Shown one piece after another: positions 35,330-44,720 of a stretch of DNA of 64,000 nucleotides (positions within the stretch are counted from its first letter, which is position 1; every line of letters starts with the position of its first letter). Both the position numbers and the translations under genes were made by a program. The DNA comes from Seonamhaeicola sp. (GTDB lineage Bacteria > Bacteroidota > Bacteroidia > Flavobacteriales > Flavobacteriaceae). The stretch is from positions 158,381-222,380 of the forward strand of contig NZ_JANQJQ010000006.1 of assembly GCF_028281565.1 (NCBI RefSeq). Direction: 5' to 3'. The notes beneath the pieces were generated by a model. It searched no databases. It was not told where the DNA came from and worked only from the letters and a program-made list of their open reading frames with translations.

Positions 35330-36964
35330 ATGACAATGAGTTATATACAAAATCCCATATTAACAGGTTTCAATCCGGATCCTTCCATTTGTAGAGTAGG
35401 TGATGATTATTACATTGCTACCTCAACATTTGAGTGGTTCCCGGGCGTGCAAATTCACCATTCCAAAGACCTGAAAAACTGGAAGGTTATTGCACAACCC
35501 CTTAACAGGCCATCACAATTAGACCTAAAAGGGGTGCCTGATTCCTGTGGTGTGTGGGCACCTTGTTTGTCCTATAATAATGGTACCTTTTATTTGGTAT
35601 ATACCAATGTAAAGTCTTTTGATGGTGTTTGGAAAGACACACCTAATTTTGTGGTAACTGCCGATGATATTAGAGGTGAATGGAGTGAACCGATTTATTT
35701 AAATTCGGCAGGGTTCGACGGGTCCTTTTTTCACGATGAAGGGAAAATATGGTACACCTGTATGTTGGTGGACCATAGAAATGGAAAGTTTTTTGGCGGC
35801 GTGGAATTGCAGGAATACGATCCTGTTAAAAAGCAACTTGTTGGTGAGGTGTATTATTTAACTACAGGGACTAAATTGGGTTCCACTGAAGGGCCACATA
35901 TTTACAGACATAATGGCTATTATTATTTAATTTTAGCCGAAGGAGGTACTGAATATGGACACGCATCTACTATTTTAAGATCCGAGGATATTACCGGACC
36001 CTATGAGGAACATCCAAATAATCCTATATTAACCTGTGCTGATCACCCGGAGCATGGTATTCAAAAATCAGGGCATGCTTCCATGATTGAGACCCAAAAT
36101 GGCGATTGGTATATTGTCTTTTTAGTGGGGCGCCCCTTAACCACACATGGGCGTTGTATTTTGGGACGTGAAACGGCTATAGAAGAAATAGCTTGGATAG
36201 AGGATTGGCCTATGTTAAAAACAGAAACCAATTTACCCCGGATCCAGATCCCACAACCTGAATTTAGGGCATATCCTTTTGATGCTAGTCCGAATAGAGT
36301 TGATTTTGATCGTGCTGAACTGTCCATGGATTTTCAATCCTTACGTATCCCCATGGAAGAAAATTGGATGAGTTTAAAGGATCGCCCGGGGTATTTAAGA
36401 CTTAAAGGAAAGGAGTCTTTGACCTCCATGCATACACAGGCTTTAATCGCAAGACGCTTACAGCATGTACAAGCTGAAGTATCTACTTGTGTGGAGTTTG
36501 AACCTGAATCATTTCAGCAATTAGCTGGATTGGTATTGTATTATAATACCGGGCATTATCATTATTTAAGTATAAGTACGGATGGAACCAATAAAGTACT
36601 GTCTATAATTTCAAGTAATAACTTTAAGGCCACAGACCAGTCTGAAAAGGTGGTGCTTCTTACTGAAAAACCGGTGGTATTAAAAGCGGTTATTATTAGA
36701 GAAAAACTACAGTTTAGTTACAGTACCGATGGCATTGCTTTCAAAACCATTGGAGATGTATTGGACATGAGTATCCTTTCTGATGACAATGTGAGAGACG
36801 GGAGTGACAGATACAGGCCTGCCTTTACGGGAACCTTTGTAGGGATGTGCTGCCAGGATTTGAAAACCAATAGTAAACATGCCGATTTTGATTGGTTCGA
36901 GTATAAAGAAATTAGTGCGGAGAAAGTTATTGATATTACAAAGTATCAATTTGAAGCAAAGTAA
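35330..36964 (+). CDS. GH43 beta-xylosidase-family enzyme
   Basis: A 544-residue protein without signal peptide. The five-bladed propeller (about 5-310) has the catalytic base Asp17 in FNPDPSI, the pKa modulator Asp130 in FDGSFF and the acid Glu187 in STEGPH. Residues about 325-544 form the C-terminal beta-sandwich typical of two-domain GH43 beta-xylosidases. Being cytoplasmic, it would cut short xylo-oligosaccharides taken in by the adjacent transporter. Exo-xylosidase or arabinofuranosidase activity cannot be separated by eye; the GH26 and GH120 neighbours favour xylosidase. An alternative start is the second ATG three codons in. Confidence 0.88.
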   Translation: MTMSYIQNPILTGFNPDPSICRVGDDYYIATSTFEWFPGVQIHHSKDLKNWKVIAQPLNRPSQLDLKGVPDSCGVWAPCLSYNNGTFYLVYTNVKSFDGVWKDTPNFVVTADDIRGEWSEPIYLNSAGFDGSFFHDEGKIWYTCMLVDHRNGKFFGGVELQEYDPVKKQLVGEVYYLTTGTKLGSTEGPHIYRHNGYYYLILAEGGTEYGHASTILRSEDITGPYEEHPNNPILTCADHPEHGIQKSGHASMIETQNGDWYIVFLVGRPLTTHGRCILGRETAIEEIAWIEDWPMLKTETNLPRIQIPQPEFRAYPFDASPNRVDFDRAELSMDFQSLRIPMEENWMSLKDRPGYLRLKGKESLTSMHTQALIARRLQHVQAEVSTCVEFEPESFQQLAGLVLYYNTGHYHYLSISTDGTNKVLSIISSNNFKATDQSEKVVLLTEKPVVLKAVIIREKLQFSYSTDGIAFKTIGDVLDMSILSDDNVRDGSDRYRPAFTGTFVGMCCQDLKTNSKHADFDWFEYKEISAEKVIDITKYQFEAK

Positions 36965-36986
36965 GAAATAATAATATAAAATACAG

Positions 36987-38123
36987 ATGAAAAATTTAAA
37001 GTGTTTAATCATTGTTTTAGGATTAATACTAGTGAGTTGCAAGGATCAAGCAAAAGAAAATACGGAAGCGATTGCTTCTGATGATAAAGTGGAGGTGACC
37101 AGAGCGTTAGCTAAATTTGAACCTAAAGACGGGGTCTTGCTTTTTGTAGGCCAGGAATTAGAGGCTGTGGGTGGTCTGGAAAAGTATAACGACGGGTATT
37201 TAGACCATTTTCCCAGGCCGGCGGGATGGACCACCTATACCAATATTAATCCGGGGGGCGAATCCTTTGGAAGAATCCAGGAAGGTTTGGATGGCCTATG
37301 GGATACACACGATTGGGGTGATAATGATTATAACGCTTCACTACAATTGGCCAGTTCCAATTATGAAAATATGGCTTTGGCTATCGGTTTACAATTTGTA
37401 CATCACGAAGAAAAAGTAGCAGATGGTACCCATGATAAATACATTTATAAACTGGCGGAGTTTCTGAAATCTTTGGGGAAACGTCCGGTGTTTTTACGGA
37501 TCGCATATGAATTTGACGGGACACCCTGGAACCATTATGAAAAAGAACCTACCATTGCCGCTTATAAACGCATGGTGGACATACTTAGGAAGGAAGGCGT
37601 TACAAACGCGGCTTATGTTTGGCAATCCACTGGGTTTATGTCGCCAAATCCTGGTGATTTGGAATCCTGGTATCCGGGTGATGACTATGTGGACTGGTTG
37701 GGGTATTCATTCTTTAACCGGTGGGCCGATCAAAAAATGATAGTATTTGCCCGTGAAAAAGGAAAACCGGTGTTTATAGCTGAAGCATCACCTACCATTT
37801 CAGATGTGGATGCCAAAACCACGGGGAACACCATTGAAACCCAATTGGGTAACCCGGAACAAGCCGAAGAAGCATGGCAAAAATGGTTTATACCATTCTT
37901 TAAAACCATTGATGAGAACAGGGATGTTGTAAAAGCGGTACATTATATCAATTGCCATTGGGATTCACACCCCATGTGGTTTAATAACCCTACGTTTAGA
38001 AAAATTGATGCCCGTTTGCAATTGAGTGATACTATCAGTGCGCGTTGGTTAAAAGAAACAAGTAAGGATAAGTTTATTAAATCCTCCCCGGATTTATATG
38101 ACAATTTGTATAACAACAAATAA
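36987..38123 (+). CDS. GH26 lipoprotein, probable beta-1,3-xylanase
   Basis: A 378-residue lipoprotein, lipobox Cys18 (LILVSC). The GH26 (clan GH-A) barrel covers about 45-370. The acid/base is Glu175 in RIAYEFDGTPWNHY and the nucleophile Glu266 in FIAEASP. GH26 holds beta-mannanases and marine beta-1,3-xylanases. The company of two xylosidase-type families (GH43, GH120) and the YEFDGTPWN pattern instead of a mannanase-type RPxHEMNG stretch favour beta-1,3-xylanase. A surface lipoprotein would make the first cut for SusC/SusD uptake. GH120 starts 11 bases downstream. Confidence 0.75.
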   Translation: MKNLKCLIIVLGLILVSCKDQAKENTEAIASDDKVEVTRALAKFEPKDGVLLFVGQELEAVGGLEKYNDGYLDHFPRPAGWTTYTNINPGGESFGRIQEGLDGLWDTHDWGDNDYNASLQLASSNYENMALAIGLQFVHHEEKVADGTHDKYIYKLAEFLKSLGKRPVFLRIAYEFDGTPWNHYEKEPTIAAYKRMVDILRKEGVTNAAYVWQSTGFMSPNPGDLESWYPGDDYVDWLGYSFFNRWADQKMIVFAREKGKPVFIAEASPTISDVDAKTTGNTIETQLGNPEQAEEAWQKWFIPFFKTIDENRDVVKAVHYINCHWDSHPMWFNNPTFRKIDARLQLSDTISARWLKETSKDKFIKSSPDLYDNLYNNK

Positions 38124-38134
38124 TCGATCACGTT

Positions 38135-39979
38135 ATGCGCTTTTTTTTCTTATTGTCTTTTGTTTCTGTCCTTTCTTTTTCTCAAGACAACGACGGAAAT
38201 TTTGATTGGGAAAGCTATAATAGCTGGAATAATACTACTGTTTACAGTAAAACTTATGTAGTAGATAACAATCATGTTAATGCCAGTGATGAAAATGAGG
38301 GGACCTATGATGCACCATTTAAGACCATAAACAAGGCAGCACAAGTTGTAAAGGCAGGAGAACGCGTTTTGATTTTTTCCGGAGTTTACAGAGAAACTAT
38401 TTTTCCAAAAAATGGAGGCATTTCGGAAAACAAAATGATCTCTTATGAAGCGGCTCCCGGCGAAAATGTTGTGATAAAAGGCTCTGATATCTTAAGCCAA
38501 AACTGGGAGCAGCGTAAAGTATATACTGATGTGGTTGCGGATTCTTCGTTAACTTACACCTGGTCCAGGCGTACCTGGGTTACAACTTTACCGGAGAATT
38601 TTTTCGGTAAAAATTACAACCCATTTAAGTTGGCCAATATTTTACCGGAAGAGCATGCCTTAATGCCCTGGGCTAAATTGGTAAAGAAGATACCCCCTTA
38701 TACATCAAGCAGAGCTTTGCTATTTCAAAACGGAAAGCGCTTAAAACAAATGGAAGCGTATGGTGATGTGGTACGTATTCCGGGGTCTTTTTGGATTGAT
38801 AGTGATGCAAGAACCATACATGTTCATAGTTTTGATAGTGGCGACCCCAATAGAACATTAATAGAAATTGGAACTAAAAGTCATTTGTTCAAACCTCAGA
38901 AAGTAGGGTTGAATTATATACAAGTAAGTGGGTTGACCTTTGAGCATTGTGCCAACGGTTTTTTAAGAACAAGTACAGGAGCTGTTACTGCTTTAGGGGG
39001 GCATCATTGGATTTTTGAAAATAATACAATCAGGCAAAATAACTCGTCAGGGTTAGAATTTGGGTTTCTGGCTTATGAACAAAATGACCCACACCCGGAA
39101 AATATACCTAGAAGCAGAAAGGATGCCCTGGGAGGTGTTATTGTTAGAAATAATACGATTTATGATTGTGGTACAGCCGGCATTAGAAGTTTCGTAGTTC
39201 CAAATACTGTTATTACCGGAAATCATATTTATAATTGTGGTTGGCAGGATGCAGAAAACTATTGGGAATGTTCCGGTATAAAAATGCTTGTATGCTACAA
39301 TACTTTAGTTAAAGGCAATTACATACACAATATACAAGGAGGTAATGGCATTTGGTTAGATTGGGATATTCGCTATTCCAGAGTCACCCAAAATGTGATT
39401 CATGATATTCAGAACATTCAGGGGGGTATTTTTATAGAGGCATCCCATTACCCTAATTTGGTTGATAATAATTTTTTATGGAATATTGACGGTAATGGTA
39501 TTTATGCTAACGATTCAGATAATTTAATGGTTTATCATAATTTGGTAGCCAATATTACGGGTAATGTTGTTCATGCCATTGTTCAAACAGATAGATATCA
39601 AAATGGTAGAAAGCTTACAGCCGAAGAAAATAAAGTGTTTAATAATATTTTTATAGATGGTTTGCCAATGCGATTTAGTTCAAATTCAAATAAGGCGGAC
39701 CATAACTTATATATAAGTACAAAAGCACCAAATTACTTTAAGCATATTAAAGCCAATGGTCCTTTAGACTCTGGAAGTAATATAGAAAGTGCCGAAGCAT
39801 TTTTTATACCTGATGTTGCCTTGTTTAATTGGATGGCAGATTTTGAAGTAAAACCTGTACCACTATTGGAAGAAGTGAAATATGACTTTTATAATAGTGT
39901 TAAAGAAAGTAATACTACCATCCCCGGCCCGTTTAACAGGCTTTCGAAAAAAACAAGAAAGCTGCTTTCCGAATATTAG
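38135..39979 (+). CDS. Parallel beta-helix protein, probable GH120 beta-xylosidase
   Basis: A 614-residue exported protein (signal peptide ends near SFSQ, residue 17). The right-handed beta-helix starts at DAPFKTINKAAQVVKAGE near residue 59. Its order of segments, GVYRE, VVIKGSD, an inserted Ig-like part (about 140-250), IRNNTIYDCG and GIWLDWDIRYSRV, matches the GH120 enzyme XylC of Thermoanaerobacterium as I remember it. The XylC catalytic Asp and Glu correspond to Asp409 (LDWD) and Glu435 (IFIEASH). General annotation would call it only a beta-helix protein. Last gene of the xylan run, ending 6 bases from the convergent LacI gene. Confidence 0.72.
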   Translation: MRFFFLLSFVSVLSFSQDNDGNFDWESYNSWNNTTVYSKTYVVDNNHVNASDENEGTYDAPFKTINKAAQVVKAGERVLIFSGVYRETIFPKNGGISENKMISYEAAPGENVVIKGSDILSQNWEQRKVYTDVVADSSLTYTWSRRTWVTTLPENFFGKNYNPFKLANILPEEHALMPWAKLVKKIPPYTSSRALLFQNGKRLKQMEAYGDVVRIPGSFWIDSDARTIHVHSFDSGDPNRTLIEIGTKSHLFKPQKVGLNYIQVSGLTFEHCANGFLRTSTGAVTALGGHHWIFENNTIRQNNSSGLEFGFLAYEQNDPHPENIPRSRKDALGGVIVRNNTIYDCGTAGIRSFVVPNTVITGNHIYNCGWQDAENYWECSGIKMLVCYNTLVKGNYIHNIQGGNGIWLDWDIRYSRVTQNVIHDIQNIQGGIFIEASHYPNLVDNNFLWNIDGNGIYANDSDNLMVYHNLVANITGNVVHAIVQTDRYQNGRKLTAEENKVFNNIFIDGLPMRFSSNSNKADHNLYISTKAPNYFKHIKANGPLDSGSNIESAEAFFIPDVALFNWMADFEVKPVPLLEEVKYDFYNSVKESNTTIPGPFNRLSKKTRKLLSEY

Positions 39980-39985
39980 AAAACA

Positions 39986-41014
39986 CTAAGATAGTTGATG
40001 TGTTGAGTTCCTTAATACCAAACTGGTTTTAATAATTTTAGTTTCATAAACAGATTCTGAATTATCATTTTGCTCAATACGCTCAATTAATTTTTCCGTT
40101 GCTTTTTTGCCTATGTAAACCGCATGTTGGTTTATACACGTTATAGAAGGGTTTACATACTTAAATAGATTACCATTGGTATACCCTATAAAAGAAATGT
40201 CTTCGGGTATTTTATAGCCTCTTGATTTTGCAATGAACATGGACTCGATGGTAGAGTATTCCTCTAAACCAATAATGGCATCAATAGCGTTATAATCCAG
40301 TAACGTTTTTACTTCGGTTTCAAAATCGTATTCCTTTTTAACCAGTAAAATTAGCTTTTCATTAACCTCGATACCATGATCTTTTAAAGCTTGTTTATAG
40401 CCATTTATTCTTAGGGTTACAATACCAAGATCATCAAGAACCGAAATTATAACAATGTTTTTACAACCGGTTTTTATTAGATGTTCTGTGGCGTTATAGG
40501 CACAATTAAAGTCATCAACAATGATCTTATCACATTCCACAGAATCGGAAACTCTATCAAACATAACTATTGGACCCGCATCCTGGATAAACTCTTTTAA
40601 ATGATTAAAGTGTTGTTTAGATTGGGTCTCTTCGGTAACTGAAATTAGGAGCCCATCAACCGTCCCTTTTTCAAGCATGTTGGCAGATTCAATTTCTTTT
40701 TTCATCTCGCCGTGGGAGATGATAATGATGACATTGTACCCTTTTTCATTGGCAATTTGTTCAACACCACTAAAAACTTTAACAAAAAAATGGTTAAGAA
40801 GGGTTGGAATAATAACACCTATGGTTTTTGTTTTCTTATTTAGCAGGCTAAGAGCAACACTGTTAGGTTTGTAATTATGCTCTTTGGCATATTGCTGAAT
40901 TTTTTCCCTGGTTTTTGCACTAATTTCGTGACTGTCGCTTAAGGCCCTGGAAACCGTGGCAATAGAGACGTTAAATTCATTGGCGATATGCTTAAGTGTA
41001 ATTCGTTTTTTCAT
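39986..41014 (-). CDS. LacI-family transcriptional regulator
   Basis: A 342-residue repressor. The LacI helix-turn-helix (RITLKHIANEFNVSIATVSRALSD) is at residues 3-26 and the hinge helix near NYKPNSVALSLLNKK; a periplasmic-binding-protein-like effector domain fills about 60-335. It is convergent with GH120 and closes the xylan-type locus, so it probably senses a xylo-sugar. The palindromes at 24401-24442 before SusC are candidate operators, which is inference. The terminator at 41082-41109 lies on its promoter side, shared with atpC. Confidence 0.85.
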   Translation of the reverse strand: MKKRITLKHIANEFNVSIATVSRALSDSHEISAKTREKIQQYAKEHNYKPNSVALSLLNKKTKTIGVIIPTLLNHFFVKVFSGVEQIANEKGYNVIIIISHGEMKKEIESANMLEKGTVDGLLISVTEETQSKQHFNHLKEFIQDAGPIVMFDRVSDSVECDKIIVDDFNCAYNATEHLIKTGCKNIVIISVLDDLGIVTLRINGYKQALKDHGIEVNEKLILLVKKEYDFETEVKTLLDYNAIDAIIGLEEYSTIESMFIAKSRGYKIPEDISFIGYTNGNLFKYVNPSITCINQHAVYIGKKATEKLIERIEQNDNSESVYETKIIKTSLVLRNSTHQLS

Positions 41015-41081
41015 ATCAGAACAAATACCTAAGCTAAGTTAGTTCTTTTTTATGAAAGCCTGAATGGAATATATTGAAATA

Positions 41082-41109
41082 AAAAAGCACACCATTTGGT
41101 GTGCTTTTT
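41082..41109 (-). terminator. Terminator of the atpD-atpC operon
   Basis: A 13-base perfect stem, AAAAAGCACACCA with TGGTGTGCTTTTT, around TT. It follows atpC by 22 bases on the minus strand. Its A/T ends make it usable in both directions. Confidence 0.85.
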
Positions 41110-41131
41110 AGAATATTTATGGTAAATAAAT

Positions 41132-41407
41132 TTAATCTGCTAAAACAATAACTTTATTATCGTTCATTTCAATAGTACCTGAATTTATGGCCAGCCAGAA
41201 TCCGTTGTCAGATTTAGTGAATTTGGATTCCACTTCTTCATCTAAGGTCACATCGCCAATAATCTTTACCTGGCCTTCTTTTAATAGCGATACAATAGGG
41301 GCGTGGTCTTTCAGCATTTGAAACTCGCCATTCACTCCCGGAACGGCAACCGACTCTACTTCTCCACTAAATAAGGTGGCTTCTGGTGATACGATTTCTA
41401 AATACAT
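41132..41407 (-). CDS. atpC: F1 ATP synthase subunit epsilon (short form)
   Basis: A 91-residue protein with only the N-terminal beta-sandwich of the epsilon subunit (MYLEIVSPEATLFSGEVESVAVPGVNGEFQ pattern). The C-terminal helical hairpin, which inhibits ATP hydrolysis in many bacteria, is absent; short epsilon chains of this kind are usual in Flavobacteriia. Located in the F1 stalk with gamma and c-ring. It follows atpD after a 101-base spacer holding a hairpin (41427-41446). Confidence 0.92.
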   Translation of the reverse strand: MYLEIVSPEATLFSGEVESVAVPGVNGEFQMLKDHAPIVSLLKEGQVKIIGDVTLDEEVESKFTKSDNGFWLAINSGTIEMNDNKVIVLAD

Positions 41408-41426
41408 AGTAAAACTTGTTTTACTA

Positions 41427-41446
41427 CTCCCTTGAAGAAGGGAGTC
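41427..41446 (-). other. Hairpin just upstream of atpC
   Basis: ACTCCCTTGAAGAAGGGAGT is an 8-base perfect stem with a GAAG loop, 20 bases before the atpC start. It lacks a T run, so it is not a classical terminator; it may tune atpC translation or mRNA processing. Confidence 0.55.
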
Positions 41447-41470
41447 TTTATATTTTAGTCTATTATAAAA

Positions 41471-41494
41471 CCCTTCGACTGCGCTCAGGGAGAC
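41471..41494. repeat. Possible dispersed repeat element in the atpD-atpC spacer
   Basis: CCCTTCGACTGCGCTCAGGG with a short extension, GC-richer than its surroundings. I have seen closely similar CTTCGACTGCGCTCAGG elements dispersed in many Bacteroidota genomes. Only one copy was noticed in the window, so it is a repeat by recall only. Confidence 0.4.
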
Positions 41495-41508
41495 GTTTTT
41501 TTATTTAA

Positions 41509-43020
<1,512 letters not shown>

Positions 43021-43078
43021 TTATGTGTTTAATATTATGCTATTTAAATGTGTGAAAACATGGTTTTGTTTTCGGCTG

Positions 43079-43086
43079 CAAAGATA
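43079..43086 (-). promoter_or_regulatory. -7 promoter element of atpD
   Basis: The minus strand reads TATCTTTG, an exact TAnnTTTG match, 62 bases before the atpD start. Confidence 0.5.
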
Positions 43087-43133
43087 TATTATTTAATTTA
43101 AAAAGAAAGCTGTTTTTTAAGCTTTTTTACAAT

Positions 43134-43164
43134 AAAAAAACGCCTTCAAATTGAAGGCGTTTTT
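43134..43164 (-). terminator. Terminator after the TonB receptor-SGNH operon
   Basis: ACGCCTTC and GAAGGCGT form the stem around AAATT, extended by an A run and a T run on either side. It lies 22 bases past the stop of the SGNH lipoprotein gene on the minus strand. Confidence 0.85.
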
Positions 43165-43185
43165 GAACCATATTTTGGACGTAAT

Positions 43186-44703
43186 TTATTGTAAAGTAGG
43201 TGAGTAATTTGTTGGATAGTCACCTATGTTGATCATATTTCCGGATTCCATAAAGTTTGATCCAAATTGAGCATCAATGGCTTTTAAAAATTCATTTGCC
43301 AACAGCCCATATCCTCTCGCTGTTAAATGAATACCGTCCAACCCAATCGCACCACCTGTGACCAGGTCTGATGTTAAAGTAAAGTTATTGGATGACAGGC
43401 CGGTTGTAGAAAGTTTAAATAAAAGATCTTTCAAATTTACCAGAGCCAGGTTGTCATTGGAAGCTACAATACCCTCAATGGTATTATTATAAGCGTCTGT
43501 TGCATCTTTTATTTCCTGTTGCTCTTCAGGAGTCAACACCCATCTGTCTGCTAAAGGAATAGCAAGCCCATTGACCGTTTGAGGATTGCCGGGGATGGCC
43601 TCTGTGCCAATAAATGTGGATGCTGATAACACAATAATATCTTCAGCGGTGGCTTGTCGGTATTTGGGAAGGGCTGCAAAAGCAGGGTTTATGGCACCCA
43701 AATCTGTTAGACTTTCATCTTCAATAACCACAGCGTTTTGCCCTGCCGCAAAATTTATGGTCCTTTTTAAGGCCTCTTCCTCTGTAAACAGGCCTAACCC
43801 GCTTAAAGCTGCAAGGGCTTGTTGAATACCACCGTTATATGCAGCATAGGCTTGATTGAGAACAGCTGCAGTACCGGCATCTAAAGGCACCGGATTATGA
43901 GGTACCCTTGTAAAATGTGGTAAATCTTCAATATAAGGTACATTGGTCACCACACCTTTAGCCCCTCCCGAAGTAAGGACATTTACTGCTGTGGTGAAAG
44001 CGAAATCAAATGTTGGAGAATCCGTAACTGCTCTCGAACTATCACCTCCCCAAAAAGCATAGTCAATCACATCATTACCGCCCATGAGGCTAAGTGTAAA
44101 GAAGGTCGGGTTTTGAGCTATGGCATCTCCTATCATGGACGCATTCGGGTTTGAAGCCATTCTAACAAAATAGGGATTCGCTGTTGCCGGTGATGTCACT
44201 AAGCCCGCAGGGTTTCCATAGCCCTCAAATAACATATGAAAGCTTTTGGCTCCCGGAACACCTATATTTTGGAATGGTCCTGATAAGGTATTAAAAGCTT
44301 CTGTTGTTGGCGTAGCAGGTAACCTTACAGGGCCTTCGCCATTAAAGAACAATCTGGGCTCAAACATCGGGTTAGGCACACCTCCAAAAAGGAGTCCCCC
44401 AATATTGTCATTCATTAGGGGCTGGTTATAATCGCCGCCACCCGCTTTTGCAAATTCTTTTGCCAACATATTGGTGAAAGAGTTTTCCTGACTGGCCTTA
44501 AATAAAGCGCCATCCGTATAACCTGCGGTAAAAGAAGCACCTACAGCTACATACTTAGAAAAATCTGCCGAACCGGTTGTTAAAGCTGGTAACTCGGGAG
44601 TCGTATCCGGTTCAATATTAAAATCCCTAAGCACATCTTCAGGGTCATTACATGCTGTAAAACCAACAATAATTAATAAGAGTAATATATATTTTGTATT
44701 CAT
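43186..44703 (-). CDS. SGNH/GDSL hydrolase lipoprotein
   Basis: A 505-residue lipoprotein, lipobox Cys18 (GFTAC). SGNH block I is VAVGASFTAGYTDG with nucleophile Ser57; block III is SLMGGNDVIDY, with the catalytic-type Gly and Asn; block V is DGIHLTARGYGLLA with the Asp and His. Members are esterases or lipases. It is the second gene of a pair with a TonB receptor (17 bases apart), a combination suggesting hydrolysis at the surface and uptake of the product. The substrate is unknown: fatty-acyl ester, sugar acetate or similar. Confidence 0.8.
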   Translation of the reverse strand: MNTKYILLLLIIVGFTACNDPEDVLRDFNIEPDTTPELPALTTGSADFSKYVAVGASFTAGYTDGALFKASQENSFTNMLAKEFAKAGGGDYNQPLMNDNIGGLLFGGVPNPMFEPRLFFNGEGPVRLPATPTTEAFNTLSGPFQNIGVPGAKSFHMLFEGYGNPAGLVTSPATANPYFVRMASNPNASMIGDAIAQNPTFFTLSLMGGNDVIDYAFWGGDSSRAVTDSPTFDFAFTTAVNVLTSGGAKGVVTNVPYIEDLPHFTRVPHNPVPLDAGTAAVLNQAYAAYNGGIQQALAALSGLGLFTEEEALKRTINFAAGQNAVVIEDESLTDLGAINPAFAALPKYRQATAEDIIVLSASTFIGTEAIPGNPQTVNGLAIPLADRWVLTPEEQQEIKDATDAYNNTIEGIVASNDNLALVNLKDLLFKLSTTGLSSNNFTLTSDLVTGGAIGLDGIHLTARGYGLLANEFLKAIDAQFGSNFMESGNMINIGDYPTNYSPTLQ

Positions 44704-44720
44704 AACAGTTTTTTAAATTA

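Noticed and set aside
36987..38123. GH26 as beta-mannanase
   Set aside because: Not excluded, but no other mannan enzyme (GH2, GH5, GH130) is nearby and the acid/base region reads YEFDGTPWN; two xylosidase-type neighbours favour beta-1,3-xylanase.
41471..41494. GC-rich element between atpD and atpC as a rho-independent terminator
   Set aside because: Only four outer base pairs form cleanly, and a stop between atpD and atpC would be illogical; kept as a possible dispersed repeat.
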